A stretch of DNA of 64,000 nt. Origin: Apteryx mantelli. Taxonomy: Eukaryota > Chordata > Aves > Apterygiformes > Apterygidae. Location of the stretch: NCBI RefSeq assembly GCF_036417845.1, contig NC_089982.1:66663684-66727683 (forward strand), in the 5' to 3' direction. Positions 15,329 to 29,400 of the stretch are shown here, piece after piece. Under the pieces are notes generated by a model. The model had not been told where the DNA came from, ran no database searches, and was given only the letters and a program-made list of their open reading frames with translations. How positions within the stretch are numbered: the first letter of the stretch is position 1; each line of letters starts with the position of its first letter. Both the position numbers and the translations under genes were made by a program.

Positions 15329-16232
15329 ATGGGAGCTGATGGGATGCACCCACAGGTGCTGAGGGAGCTGGCCAATGCCGTTGTCAGGCCACTCTTGACC
15401 ATCTTTGAAAGGTCATGGCAATCAGGGGAGGCTCCAGACAACTGGAAGAAAGAAAATGTCACTCCTAGCTTCAGGAAGGGCAAGATGGAGGATGCAGGGA
15501 ACCACAGGCCAGTCAGCCTCACTTTGGTCCCTGCGAAGGTGATGCAGCAAAGAACTCCGCAAAAACATTTCCAAGCAGATGAAGAGCAAGAAGGTGATTG
15601 GGAGTGGTCCGCGTGGAATTGCAAAGGGGCAATCCTGCCTGACCAACCTGACAGCCTCCTACAGTGAAAGGACTAGCTCAGTGGACGAGGAGAGAGCAGT
15701 GGATATCACTTGTCTCAACTTTAGCAAGGATTTCAACAGTGTCTCCCAGAACTTTCTCATAGAACAACTGATGGAAGAGGACCTAGATAACTGCCAGGGA
15801 GCTGGACTGCAAACTGGCTGAACTGCCAGGCTCGGAGGGCTGGGATCAGTGACACCAAGTCCAGCTCGGGGCCAGTCCCTACTGATGTACCCCAGGGATC
15901 ATTACTGGGATCAACACTGTTTAACATACCTGGATGGTGGGGCAGAGTGCACCCTGAGCAAGTGTGCAGATGACACAAAACTGGGAGGAGTAGCTGACAC
16001 ACCAGATGGTTGTGCTGCCATTCAGAGGGACCTCAACAGGCTGGAGAAATGGGCTGATAGGCATTTCTCAAAGCTTAGCAAAGGGAAATGCCCAGTCCTT
16101 CATGTGAGTAGGAATAACTCCATGCACCAGTACATACTGGGGGCCAACCAGCTGGTTGTCCACGTGGGGGTCCTGCGCCCTTTAAAAAAAAAAAAAAAAA
16201 AAGGAGGCCAACAATATTCTGGGCTGCATTAG
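15329..16232 (+). pseudogene. CR1 ORF2 reverse transcriptase fragment (frameshifted)
   Basis: Three successive open pieces in different frames (15329-15667, 15579-15821, 15849-16232) together cover the palm and fingers of the CR1 reverse transcriptase. The order and spacing match the intact family, and the frame changes show accumulated small insertions and deletions. The DD of the catalytic box survives, but Phe of the usual FADD is Cys. The last piece runs into the internal A-tract and then loses homology in that frame. Not functional. Confidence 0.9.
16184..16202. repeat. A19 run inside the CR1 copy
   Basis: Nineteen A follow GCGCCCTTT and interrupt the CR1 3' ORF2 text, which resumes with GGAGGCCAACAATATTCTGG. 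Confidence 0.95.
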
Positions 16233-17297
16233 GAAGAGCACTGCCAGCAATTTGAGGGAGGTGATCCTTCCTGTCTACTCATCACTGATGAGGCCACACC
16301 TGTAATGCTGTGTTCAGCTCTGGGCTTAGCAGTACGAGAGAGAGAGGAACAGACTGGAGCAAGTTCAGCGAAGTATCCCAAAGGTGTTTAAGGGACTGGA
16401 GCATCTGACATATGAGCAGAGGCTGTGAGAGTTGGGACTGTTCAGCCTGGAGAAGAGAAGGCTCCAGAGGAATCTTATCAATGTGTATAAATACCTGATG
16501 GGAGGGTGTAAAGAGGTAGCCAGATCATTCTCAGTTGTACCAGTGAAAAGAAACAAGGCGATGGCCATGAATTCAAATATAGGAAATTTCACTTAAACAT
16601 AAGGGGGTTTTGTTTGGTTGGTTGGTTTAACTTAAAGGTTAAGCCATCAGACATCTCCCCTAGAGTAAAGCCTTCCAAAAGTATTCTGAGATTTTATAGG
16701 CCCATTGCACATGTTGTGTACGAAGGAAGTCAAGCTTCAAAGCTCTTTTCTAGGAAAGGCAACACAAACTCCAAAAATGGAGACTATACTTTAGCATAGT
16801 ACGTATATGTTAATGTTTTAAGCTTATTAGCAGCAATGACAGGAAAAGCCTGGACAGTCCTCATTTCTGTTTGTGTACACTCCATTAATTTAGACAGGTT
16901 TTCAGAGTAAATATCAACACAGCTGTGAAATAAATACAGAGCACTGCTGAAAAATCTCAGTCTTTGTGACATTTCTGGACCACTTACGTTTTACATTCTC
17001 AGTACATTTCCTTCTTTTCTTGCTCCTTCCCTATCTGTCACTTTGTAACACTCCCTGTTTAAGATCAAGGAAGGTCAAACATGCTTTTTATTTTATACTC
17101 TTTCCTGGGCTTTCCTTTTACTTCCCACTCACTTTTTTTTTTGTTGTTTTTTTGCAAATGGATAGGTAGAGCAGAGTTGCACATAGGCTTCTCTTTGCAA
17201 GAGAAAATGCTTAGCTCTCCAAATAGTTTCATCTCTTAATCTGCTGAAATTACTAATATTATCTAGAACTCAGAATAGTACTTTTAATTAACAGAAA

Positions 17298-17415
17298 GTT
17301 AACATTTATTCAACACCCTGTAGAAAGCAGGTCACTATTATCCTCATTTTACAGAATAATTGAGGTGTCTAAGTCAGAGTACATGAATCAGAATTAGATC
17401 TTAACTTCCTCTCTG
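17298..17415 (+). repeat. MIR-like ancient SINE fossil
   Basis: The sequence has TTAACATTTATTCAACACCC, then CACTATTATCCTCATTTTAC, AGA, and after a small change TTGAGGTGTCTAAGTC. The order matches the MIR consensus: ACATTTATTGAGC, then ATTATCCCCATTTTACAGAT, then GAGGAAACTGAGG. Such copies predate the amniote split and are highly diverged. Confidence 0.55.
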
Positions 17416-20400
17416 AAGTTTAATCTAAATGTGCTATCTCTTTGTATCCATTGAAATACAGACCCAAATGGTCTACCTTTGTTGATAATCTATTGTTTCC
17501 TGGCTCTTCAAAGGATAAGGAATTGTTTCACTTGAAAGATTCACTACCCTAAGGCGTTAGTGGAAATTTTTATTGACACTTAGCTGTGGAGACTATATAT
17601 ATAAATGTATACATAAATTAGCTGAAGTTGAGTTGGGAGCAGGCAACATGAGTTTCTTTTAAGGAAGTCTTTTTCCCCCTGTCTTATTGCTGTGAAACTT
17701 GCCATGCTAGGTAGTAGCTACCTCATTAGACTGAACCCAGCTGAGTTGCTCTGGGGTGGATCCTATCAGGGCCTCAAAATGGACAAAGCGTAATCAGTAA
17801 GAGTCTAGGCAGACTGACTTGGAGTGCACTGGGAAAGCTCAGCAGGGGCTGACTGCTTTGTCCAGCTGCTGAAACAGAAGAGAACCAAACTCCTGGTGGT
17901 TCATTAAAGGCAGCTTTGAAAGGTCTTTAGTTTTGTAGAGTATTTCTAGAGCAGGAGAAGAGCCATTATCACATAAGGTGAAGAGGGCTGTGTAAAGGTT
18001 CTTGAAGCAAACTGGTTGCCAACAGTTGAGTGAGACATTGCTGCTGTGTTTTACCACTGAAAGAAACAGAAATAAAGGAAAACAAATCACCTTGTTTTTA
18101 CTGAAGATGACAGATAAATGATTTGCAATGGGCCAGAGCACATAAAGTAATAAAAAAGCCATATTCTTGTACTATAAAGAAAGTGCAGTTTCATACACAA
18201 AAACCATTTACTATGTGTTTCTAGAATCCAATTTTATGGTGCTGTTGAGGGCATCTGTAAATAAAAATTCAAAGAGTCTAAGTTTTTGTTGCACTTCCAG
18301 CATGATTTTGCAAGAAGTGGTAGTTTCAGCTGGCCCTGATACCATACTACGGGAGACAGACATGTAACAGAAAATTAGTAACAATTTTATTGAAAGACAC
18401 TTGAGTATTTACTTCCAAATTAACTGGCATGAGTTATGATTCATAGCTCGCAAGTTGATATAGCACCATTTAAGTGTTTCAAGTTAATAGAAGGATACTA
18501 TTTTAAACCAACTTAAAGACACGTGTTGGCAAAGCCTTCCAGTGTACATACCCTTAAACTATAAAAATTTAGGGAGACTTCTGTTTTTAGATTCACATTC
18601 TAACAATATTTTCCTCAAAAGTAATGCAGATCCAATACTTGAATTCTTGATTCTTCCATATCCTCCAATTTCTCCATTGGTCCCACTAATGACAGCCTAT
18701 GGCAGAGTATTGATCAAAGCAGGTGTCCTTTGCTGCTTGGCCACAAGAAACATTAAAACTTCAGAGACAAGAGCAGGCCACTAAAAATTTACTGATCCCC
18801 TCAAAGCAACAAATTACACCATCCAGACTTGCTGAGCAGAAATTCCTAACAATGCAGCTACCAGGAGCTTTAACAATAGTTAAAGTATAGTTGCTGCAAG
18901 AAATACACAAACTGCAAAGATTTTTCAAAATGACAGTATAAAGAAATAAAGCAAATACGTAAAGAATGCCCATTCACCATATGGCTTCCCAAATTCAAGC
19001 CAAACTAATCTGAAGTCATTCCACTGAGGTCAGTTAGTTCACTAATTTAAGTAGTGGAGTCTAACTGCTGCTTTCTAGGAACTGAAGTGAGGGGAAATGC
19101 TTTTTTCAAGCATATTTTTTTTTAGAGTTTTATCATTTCCTCTGAGGCCTTTCTCTGTTTGGGTTACTTCTAGCATTTCTGGTTCTACTTCAGACTCAGA
19201 GAAGACTCTTATAATAAATAACCAGCTCATGCCTTCCTCTGTAGCTAGGACACCTATGAACTACATTTAAACTGTAACAAGTGAAATTCTCTCATTGCCT
19301 CATTTCTTGCATGGAAAAACATCTTCTGTTAGGAGACACAGATTTCCCTAAGGCTTCCATTAAGCAGATTATGAATGTGATATATCATGAGTGCAGCACT
19401 GAAAAAATAATTCACCAGTGCAAGATTCTCAAGAAAAAAAGAAAACAACTAGTCTTTCAAAAGAGTTCAGGCTGCACATAAGTGAAGAAATCATTTGTTT
19501 AATTTCCAAGTCTCTGTTTAAATGAATGTTTGACTTTTCCCAGACAGGGAATGAAGCAAGCATTAAAAGGCTTTTCACAAACAGCTAAGAAATTGAGCCG
19601 CCTTCCTAGTTTATATTATTCTTTGTAAAGAAGTCATCCTCAAATGTGCATACTAATTTTCCCTTGAGAAAAGGAGCAGCAATAATCACCAAGTTGAACG
19701 CTAGCATATTTGTGACCTAGCCATCAAAATGTGTGAATTACAGTGCTACCTTCTCCACTGATGTTCAGAATTTAACATATGCCAGCTTACACAGTGCTTG
19801 GAAATGAACAGCATCTTTAAAGGGATGGAAAACATATGCCCCCTTCTCCCTCTGGAACAAAAGAAGAAAATTAATGTTTGGTTGTAATGCAACAAAATCA
19901 ATCACAGCTCTTTGATAATAGGCTTGTCTGAGCTCCCCTGGAAAATAGGACACTTGAGTATTCTTAACTACAGTAGATGTAAGTCCAAAATAGCCTTTAC
20001 AGTTGCAGCAAATTAGTGCCAAGTAAAGCTGAATTATTTTCACACAAATCTCAGCAGAACAGTTTGGTGCTACAGGAATACTGAAAGATCTGGCAGAAGA
20101 CAAAAAGGCAGGTGATTGTCTGAATCAAAGTAAACCACCTTTTACCTACAAATGTGTCTGGCAGGTAAGCAGCATGGGGCAAATATTCTTCCCCAGTTTG
20201 GAAGTTGGTATCCGAAAGAATCTAGAGAAAGTAATGAATAAGCACATGTTACTGGAGGTCTTACAGTATGCAGGGAAAATATAATTTCAATAGCTCTAGA
20301 TAAAAACAGAGAGGGAGCATAAGTAACACCAGAACTGTATTGTCTGCTATACACTAAGAAGCAGGACCTGGAAAATACATGGTCTGTGACTATGTTCAGA

Positions 20401-23400
20401 AAAAACGCCAGCAGGAGTTTCTGCTTTTGTGCAGCTCCCCTAGGACAGAAAACCAGCCCTTTATTTTTAAATAAAAGGATCTCCAGATATTCCTCAAGTT
20501 ATTACCATTCAATGCTATTAATGAGGGTTCTGAACCTCAAGTGCCTCTTCAGACATGTGGAGGAACCCAGCTGGGTTTTCTCTTCAGCTTGTTCTAATGC
20601 TGTTCAACAAATGGGGATGAAAACAGGGCCAAATGTTCCTGAAGGGTACATTACATGTCTCAGTATGATTGATTCAAGATGTTAGAAGAGTAAATTAGCT
20701 CTCTTAAGAGAAATTACCATCATGGCAGCTAATGGTTATCCTGTACAACAACCAACTAAATCATAGATGTCTACATTACTGTATTTACTATATACCTAAT
20801 TCCAATCCTGACATCTTGCATGTTTGAGTTGTTGAAAGCAGCTCAACACTGAATTCTAGTTTGGGCTGCCAAGCCTCTTTCTTGAGTTCTAAATTCCATC
20901 TAGAACACACTGTGGACTAAGTAGTTGAAATTTCTAACATACATTCATAAAACTAATCATCTAATCGTTCATCTACACTTGTTTACATCCATCCAGTGTA
21001 GAGTTACTAGCATATATTTTTTTTGCTTCCTTTGCTGTAAATCCTATCTTCCCCATCATCAATGAAATTAAGAGTGATAAATCTAACACGGAACCTTGAG
21101 GCACCTTCACTGCTCCCATCAGCTACACAAGTGGTTTGCATATTACTACTTTTAGTTTCTTAACTCTTGGCTGTTGTCATGAGCATTATTTTTTGTAGCT
21201 CCTTGAAAGAGGCAGACACCCTTCACTTCTTCAGGGTGTTGAAAGACAGAGTAATATAAATTCTCCTTCTCAAAAAAATAACCTGATTAGAGATAGTAAC
21301 TAGAACTACTTCAAGGGTTTTTCTTTATTTATATTACCTTGATTTAGACAGAAAAAGTCTCAATATTTTGATGAATGAAAACTTTTCAGTACATCAATGA
21401 AACTAGCATTCTTGTCTATGGCACTGAGCAGCTACAGCAGTTGCCTCAGATGTGTGAACCCCAGCAATGCATCATGGCTCTGGCCAGATCTGCCAAGAGT
21501 CTCTTGCTATGAAGTAGTATAGGCTCAACAAAATGAAATTCCAATAAAAGCTTTGAACTCTGTTTGCCTGTAACACAAAGAGGTACACTGACAACAGCAG
21601 AGTAACAGAGATATCCCAGGCCTGATTTAGACAATGGAGATTGCAGAGGTACACTTAGGGCCATAAACTGGACGGCAGAAATTCTTCTCCGCATTACACA
21701 CAAAAAAAAGTCAAATTTACTATGAAGCACAGCTTTGTCGAGATGGATGCTGGGAATGATGAGTTGAGCAGCTTACTAGAAAACAAACCAAAAAACTCAA
21801 CTTTAATTGCTATATTTGGCTATTTTACACTGAAAAACTGCCTTAAAGGGACACATTCTTTCCTGTTTGAAGTTTCTCAAATGAAGCCTTTTTTTTTTTT
21901 TTTTAACATCAAAGCAGAAGCACTACACAGTAGCAGCAAACCTTATTGACTGAACAATTCAGCAATGCCTAGACTTATGAATGCAAGATCTTTTAAAGTG
22001 TACAGTGAACCTTATTAGAAAAAGTCAACATTCAGAAGACCTTTGCTTGTTGCTTCCTGGGGATGCATTAGCTTTCATCAACTTTCATTTTACGTTAACT
22101 TTCATCAAAAGTCAAGGTGCTCCTTTCTTGTGTCTGCTGTTTCTTCTACCCCAGACAGCAATTAATCAAAGTCTCTGGCAGTGTTCACTACAGCCACCTG
22201 GGCTGTTATCTTACTCTAACTAGGTAACTGTAGGTTAAAAAAACACTTAAAACACCACCCCCCCTTTTTTTTTTTGGTAGAGATCATGGGTAATCATCTA
22301 TCTCGGAGCATTTCCGCTGAATAACATAAAATACCATTCTTTCTCAAACTATTTTATTTTCTTTACAACTGCTATCAAAAAAAGAGATTAACACATAATT
22401 TAGTTTGAGCAGAAAATAGGTTTTTTTCCCCCTGAAGCAGTATTTTCATTCACAATCCTCTTTAGGACTCTACATTTCTACACCTTAAAAGCATGATATT
22501 TTTAATGTGAACAGAAGTGGCAAGAAAAATTAAAGTTCTTCACAATTAAAGTCTGTTCTCCATCTTCCCTCTTATATACCTCATCTTCCCAGTCATTCCT
22601 CTAGGCTCATGCATTTCAAAATACAAATATAGAGATATACTTTCTACTGTGCACCTGTCCCCTGTCTCTCTCCACCCACACATATTCACATGCCTTCACC
22701 CACATGCTGTAGTTGTAACTTACAATTTCTAAGCTATTTTAATAAGCCTACCCTGTATAGAACTGATGAGAATAACTGTAGAGTGAGTATTTTTAAATAT
22801 ACGCAAGTACATGGAGCATAAGGAAACATATAGAAATCCAGTGTGAGAATCAGAAATTATTACCAGAATATCAAGACACTAGCTGGAAGATAAGACCTCT
22901 CTGAGAATACAGGAAAACCCTGGCATTCAGAACTCAAGCAACTGTGTTTATATTTTAGATTAATGAGTTAGTCATTTAACTTCCTCTTGAAAACTCTGGA
23001 AATTTTTGATAATTCTCTAAGGACAGGAGTAGGGGAGAAACAGGGGGATTGAAGCAGACAAGTACTGCAGTATCAAGCCGACAGGTAACTCACCTACATT
23101 TTAACGCAGACTAATTCCCTGAATAAAGACATGCTTTCCACTGCATGGCTACATCAGTGAATACTTAGTGCATTCTTACAAGGCACTCAGAAGGCCAGCC
23201 TCAGAGAGAAAAGGGTACATGGGGGACCTTTATGATACTAAAGCAGAAGTGGCTTAACTGGAAGCACTCTATTGCTAGGAACAGCTCAACACCCAGAAGG
23301 ACCTTAGAAGAAACTACCTGTCCCATTTCAACTCCATTCCACGTTTCCCATTTAACCCGGGCAAGCAGAATGCTGTAGAATTTCACAAGCAATGCCATGA

Positions 23401-26400
23401 CCCAGTGGAATTGCTAAAATTATCAGTTTAAAAGACTAAATTTGACAGGTTAAGGAAATGGACTTTAATTCAAGAGTAATCAAAAGCAGTTCATCTAGAA
23501 AGAAAAAAAATTCTAACCTCAGTGACCGAATCCCAGTTTGCTGAAACTGTTAATTAGCAGTTCAGTAACATCCCATGGGATTAGAAGGCTCTGTGTTTCA
23601 CTTGCCTGGGTGTCAAGCATTACAGTAAAATAAGACTTTTGTTTTGTCTTGTTTTTAAATAAGCTATGCTATAATAGCTCAACCACAATTTGCACAAGAA
23701 ATGAATGGTAGGCCCCCAATAGAGAAAGGTATCCAGGTCTCTAAAGATGCAGCCAGACAACTGGTAGGACTTACAAAAGCACTTGAGTTTAAGTTAGGCT
23801 CTGCCAGCCTACACGCTTTTTCCATTAGTATAGAAAAACAAAGCATATTTAAGCAAGGATATTAAGAACAACCCCAAGTGAAGGAAGATAATTATCTCAC
23901 ACAGACCAAATATTTATTGCTTCTGAAGTGGACCATCTTAGACCACTATAATCTGGGGGAAAGAGGGGAATCTACATATGCTTCCAATTACCAATAAGCC
24001 TGGGTTTTTTTTTCCCCGAAGAAAAATAACTTGGTTTATTTTGCACTTTATGATCTCTACCTGATTTAGAATGACCCCATGTTCCTCTCCTGTATTGCCA
24101 TTCACTCATCTCATTGCAATCTTGTCACACTCACTTAGATGGAACTTTAGAAGCAAAGCGTTCAGTTTGCAGCATTGGTTGCAAGAGAAGTCACTTTTTA
24201 ATAAGCCATTCATGTACAGCTGCTGCTTCTCTCTTCTGAGTTGCTACAAGTTAAAAGGAACATTAAATAATAAATAAGGACTTTTTTTTGTAGAGCCACA
24301 GGTTCTCAAACTGATCCTCATGCTCAAAATCTCAAGGCCATGCATTATTTCAATATGTGTTATGATCCTAACTGTAGCACCCTAACTACCAAAACTGTCT
24401 CCACCTTTCTTTTCCCAGTACTACCATTGTCAAACTTTAATATAACATGGTAGGCAAAGAAATGCTGGCCAAACTCCTAAGCAGAACAAAATTTATCCCA
24501 AGAAATAACAATAATAATAATAAAGTTTATATACTCTAGGAAACAGTCTATGATGAATTACATTACATAACATTTTTCACTAACACAGTTTCACTTTTCA
24601 AAATGGAAGTCAGATTTATTCAACATTAAGTGTAACAACACATCAGAAATCAATATCCATTTATGAAATAAAGCAAAATAATAACATGAATAAACACAGG
24701 AAGATACTGTCTGACTCTTCAAGCAGGACATTTCTCATAAGACTCACAGAAAAATGATTTTTTTATGCAGACAAAGACTAATTCCCAAAACTCAGTGTTT
24801 TCCAGTTGTAAGCAATATATAGCTAATGGGGGGTAAACTAGAAAGGGGAATGAAATGCATCATGCTGTACAACACCAAAGAAATACTCCAACTGCATTTG
24901 CGTACAGCATTAACAACATGCAGTAGATGAAGTTAAAAGCAAGTACAGTGTGTATATATTAGAGAAACTAGTCAGTCTCAGGGCTTTGTTTCTTATTTTA
25001 GTTCAGCTAAAGAAAAACAGTAGCTAAGAGCAAATAGAGAGAGCAGAATCTGCATGGAGGACAACATACCTTCCCAAAACAGCAGAATACTTTAAGATTT
25101 AAATTGTGCATGTTTACTTGTCTTGGTCCTCTTCTTGCTATATCATTGAAACACATCTGGATCCAATGATGGGCTTTATGTAAATATCTACATTTTTACA
25201 AAGCTGCAATTAAAAAGCAATACAAAACATTCCAATTCTGCTAATCTTTACTCAGGCATTAATATGTTGAATTAATATTCACTACTATTCAATCTTATTT
25301 AAATAACAAATAAGAACAGGGCAAGGCACATCTCCCAAACAGCCTTGCTGAAATAAAGGGTGTTTTAATTTTTAATTATTGTTGCTTGCAGGAAAGCAGT
25401 GTGAAAATACACAAGCCAGCCAATTGATCTCATTAAGAACCACTTAAAAATTTTTAGACCAAAAGCTGGGACGTTTATTGGTTCAAGTCAGTCCACAACC
25501 TGGCATGTTTCTCATCTCTTCTGAGTTTGTTTGTTATGTTTTTTAAACACCAACTTTTTAAACAAACCCCCAAGATCTCCCATAACTCGTCAGCTATTGA
25601 AAAGCAAGTAAGCAAACACACATGCAAGTTATTATAATAGCCAAATATAATAACTACAAAGTTCCAAGCAGCAAGTAGCTCTGCATTCATCTGGGGAGAC
25701 TCCGTCTTACTGAGAGATGGATTTGAAAGCTGATGAACACAGGTTATCTGGATCACTTCAGAAGTTCTCTACTTTCTACTTGAAGGCTTCCAGGAACCTA
25801 TTTTTACCATCTAACAAATTAAAAAAATAGTATAAATGCTCAAGATAGATATTTCTGCAGAAGACTACTTTGAACTTATTTCAATAAGAATGGACTGATG
25901 GCTTACAGTTGAAGACTGACTTTTGTAGGACTGGACATACTGACCTTAATTTTAAATTAATTTGGATTGGAAAATAATTTGGGCAACTCAGTTATGAGAT
26001 AAGAAACAAATGAATCAGAAATTAAGAAGGATAACCTTACCACTCATGCACAAATTGCAGAGTCAATGCCATATCTAGTCCAAGTGAAGTACAGCAGCCT
26101 TTTTACAGAGATATTCAACCATGATCTAGTCTTTAAAAAGCAAATTTCTACCACTTATCTATTAGCAATTCTCAGCTAAAAAATGTCCTGTATAGTAAAT
26201 GCGAACAAGAATGAACTATCAGTACCTGTATATTTTTGTAACAGTAGAGGGATCAAAGAACTGTGCAGAATTAAAGAGGAATGTATGAAGGGGAGGGCAG
26301 GAAATCTTAACTCAGATGTCTTCAGCACATACTAAACCAAAATCAGCTTTAAGACACACTAAGGAAATCATTATCCAAAACTACTCTGAGGTCTGGCAAC

Positions 26401-26443
26401 CATGTACCTTAATGCTGTAACTATCAAATTTAATCCTGGGTTT

Positions 26444-26462
26444 AAAAAAAAAAAAAAAAAAA
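26444..26462. repeat. A19 homopolymer run
   Basis: Nineteen A in intergenic DNA. No flanking retrotransposon was recognised. Confidence 0.95.
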
Positions 26463-29400
26463 GCAATGCCCTGCAGAGTACTTCCAAAGAAGAAAATTTG
26501 ATTCTTGGATAACGAGAAGAATTACTGATCTGAAAATTTCACGATGAATGTACCTCACAACTCCAGCATTGTTTAGTCTTCTGATTCAGGAACAGATCAA
26601 AGGCTTCTGCACTCTTTTTCATCCTATGGGATGAGCAAGAAGAATTTCTTTTTACCCTACTCAAATGTACTTTCCTTAACATACAAGCAGAGACCAGTCT
26701 TCCCACTTCTCATTTCAGAAAAATGGTAAAAACAGACACACATACTCTCCAAATTTGGTAAACTTGGGATTCACAGTAGTAGAGAAACAAGTGAACACAA
26801 GCTCATTTTATTTCTGAAAGACAGAAGTGGGCTGATCGGTACTGCCATCTTGCTTAAGTAATGTCAGATGCAAGGGCAACTGGGAATAACAGTTTAAAGG
26901 TAACTGTTACAATTTATATGAATTATGCATTCTGTTTATGCAAGACTTAGAGAACTAAGTGGAGTTTCAGATCAGCATCATCTCAAAGGAGCTGGAAGGG
27001 AAAGACATCTACTAAAAATGTGTATGACACTGTTGACCTGGCTACTGAAGCTCAAAGAGCTGTGACCTAAACATTTACATGCTGGCAGGCAGTCAAACTA
27101 TTGGTAAAAACCTTTTTTGGTTATGACCAAAATTTGTTTTAAGAACCACTAGTAGAAAAATTTGCCAGCACTCAGATTCATGCAGCCTTAGCAGGCTATT
27201 CAACGAAGATGCAACATCCAGGATTAAAATGTCTAGAGCAATTCTAACCAAGCAGTGTTTCAAACACAAAATAGTAACCCATCACTTCAGTCAGTACAAC
27301 TGGAACAGATAAGAAAACCATGTTCATCCTATTTAACATATTTTACATGTAGATAAGCAAATAGTAAAAAGGTCCATGAACCAGTAATTCCTTTATTTGG
27401 CTTCAAAAAAGATTTGAAGTTAAGCATTCAGGTTTATGTTCTTCTCTCCTGTTTTCAAGTTTAAATGAAAAATAAATGCTTCTTTGCATACATTATAAAA
27501 TTAAGGCAGTAATCCTTCTCCAGTAATGTATCTTGGAAATGGAATGAAACTATCCTGAAACTCTAAAAGCTGATTGTATAAGAAATACTAATTAGAGCTT
27601 ATCTTTGTCCTGCGCAAACTGTTTTCCCATATATTTAGAAGCAAAAGGCCAAAATCTTGGAAGTTGCCATTTCTGATTAATTTTATCTTTTTGGGCTTTT
27701 GACTAGTTGTAAAATTGCCTAACTCAGGATGGCATCCATAAATATTATGAGGCAAAGAGGAGTCAAGTTCCCTTAGGTTTATTACCATCTCACTGCCCTC
27801 CAAACAAGAAAGTGTATCCTTAATGTAACCTTGACTAAGATGGAAAATCCATACATTTTCCCTGTTTCAGCAAAGTGCCCATCAGTAGGTGAAGGGGAAT
27901 CTGTTACCTAGGTACCAGTGAGGTAGGGAGATAAAAGGGTACTGATATGTGACTGGAACTGACAAAGTGCAATTTTAATTTAAATTCCAACACTGAGGAA
28001 AAAGAATTAACCATTTTAATTTCAAAGTTGACTATAAGCAACCAGAAATGTCCTTCCTGAAGCTTTTGAAAGAAAAGAAAAATCTTAGAAAAGAAAAATT
28101 ACATCAGCTTCAAACAGAATTATGGAAAGGTTTGTCTTTGCTCGGTTATGGAGGTTTGGGTTTCCCATTCCCCTCTCCACCCCAAATTGTCAGTGTACTT
28201 CTTGATATAAGAACCACATATTTGACAGTTCCTATTATAGATGAAAGACTTAAATGGGAGAACCTTTTGGGGCAGTATCCACAAAGGGGTCCTGTCCTGA
28301 CAAACGTTTCAATATAATATTAAAGTAAGCAAGAATCCTCATCATCTATTTTGATTCTCCAGTAGTTCTCAGAACATGGATTTTAGCTATAAAAACCTCA
28401 AATACTCTGATCACAATCAGGCTGAGTTGAGAGCTTAGGAAGTCCTGAGCCATTTAAGGATGATGACACTAGAAGATTTGAGTCTAGGATGATTGACATG
28501 TCTTACAGAAATCCTAGTGGTTGGATTACCGGCTGAACTCACTGACTGCCAGCCAGTTCAAATAAATTACATCATTAATCAAGCAGAGGAAAACCTTGGA
28601 GGACCTTTTAAAGCACATTATCTCCTCACTTCTATGAGATGTTGACATATGCCAGGTACTTCAACTTTAAGGCTGGATTTGATGTTTGCCACTGATGATC
28701 CTCCTTAGAGACAACACAGCATTTCAACACAACATTTCCTTCTTATATACAGCTTCACAGCACTAGCTCAGGAAATCCTTCCTCTACCTCATCAGATGCC
28801 AAATGATTTTAGTGGAATAAAAATTTTAGTGCAATAAAGGATGCTAAAGGTTTGAAGAAGTACACTTCTGCAGTAGCCACATTAGACACAATGCAAGTCA
28901 TTTAGAATGTGAACAGATGTAGGTGGCAAGATGTGTAAGGGCTGCATTAAAATAATGAAAAAAGTCTATGAACTCCAAATTAATTACAGTCTACATATAA
29001 TGCTCACTACTTCTCCGATCATATTAACTTGAGATTTTAGTTCTATTAGATTTATTTTATATACTCAAAAAGCAGTTTGTTTTTTAAAGTAAAAACTATA
29101 AAGTTACAGGACAGCTGGTGACAGAGTGTTGAGAGCAGTCTGTGCTCGAAAGGTTTGGGAAGCCATTTTGAAGCCAAAACCTATCACTATGATAATCTCA
29201 TCTGATTTGTTTGTACAACACCAGGACATTTTTTTCTTAAGTTGCATTAATTGTGTACTTTAAAAAGATACTTAACATTGTTTTTAAGAATTAAAGCCAA
29301 TAAGAAGTCAACCACCTCTGCTACTCTAATTTTTAGTTATACTCACTATATAAAACTGAACTTGTCTGTTTTAGCTTCTCAGAATTTGAGCTTGCATGAC

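Larger units (their letters stand above)
14015..16605 (+). mobile_element. CR1 LINE, degenerate, with endonuclease and reverse transcriptase remnants
   Basis: This is a non-LTR retrotransposon of the chicken repeat 1 family, read on the plus strand. Near 14054 the frame gives HQQEELEVCMQLQGYN, the start of the apurinic endonuclease domain of ORF2. Reverse-transcriptase blocks follow: GADGMHPQVLRELANAVV near 15329, GNHRPVSLTLVPAKVM near 15498, LNFSKDFNSVSQNFLIEQLM near 15720, and the catalytic CADDTKLGGVAD near 15960 with the Asp-Asp pair at 15969-15974. Later text covers CR1 3' ORF2 and tail-proximal sequence (TTCAGCCTGGAGAAGAGAAG near 16442). Stops and frameshifts break the ORF in many places, so it is dead. 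It lacks the usual terminal tail after AAATTTCACTTAAACATAAG. A run of 19 A sits inside it at 16184-16202. Confidence 0.95.
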
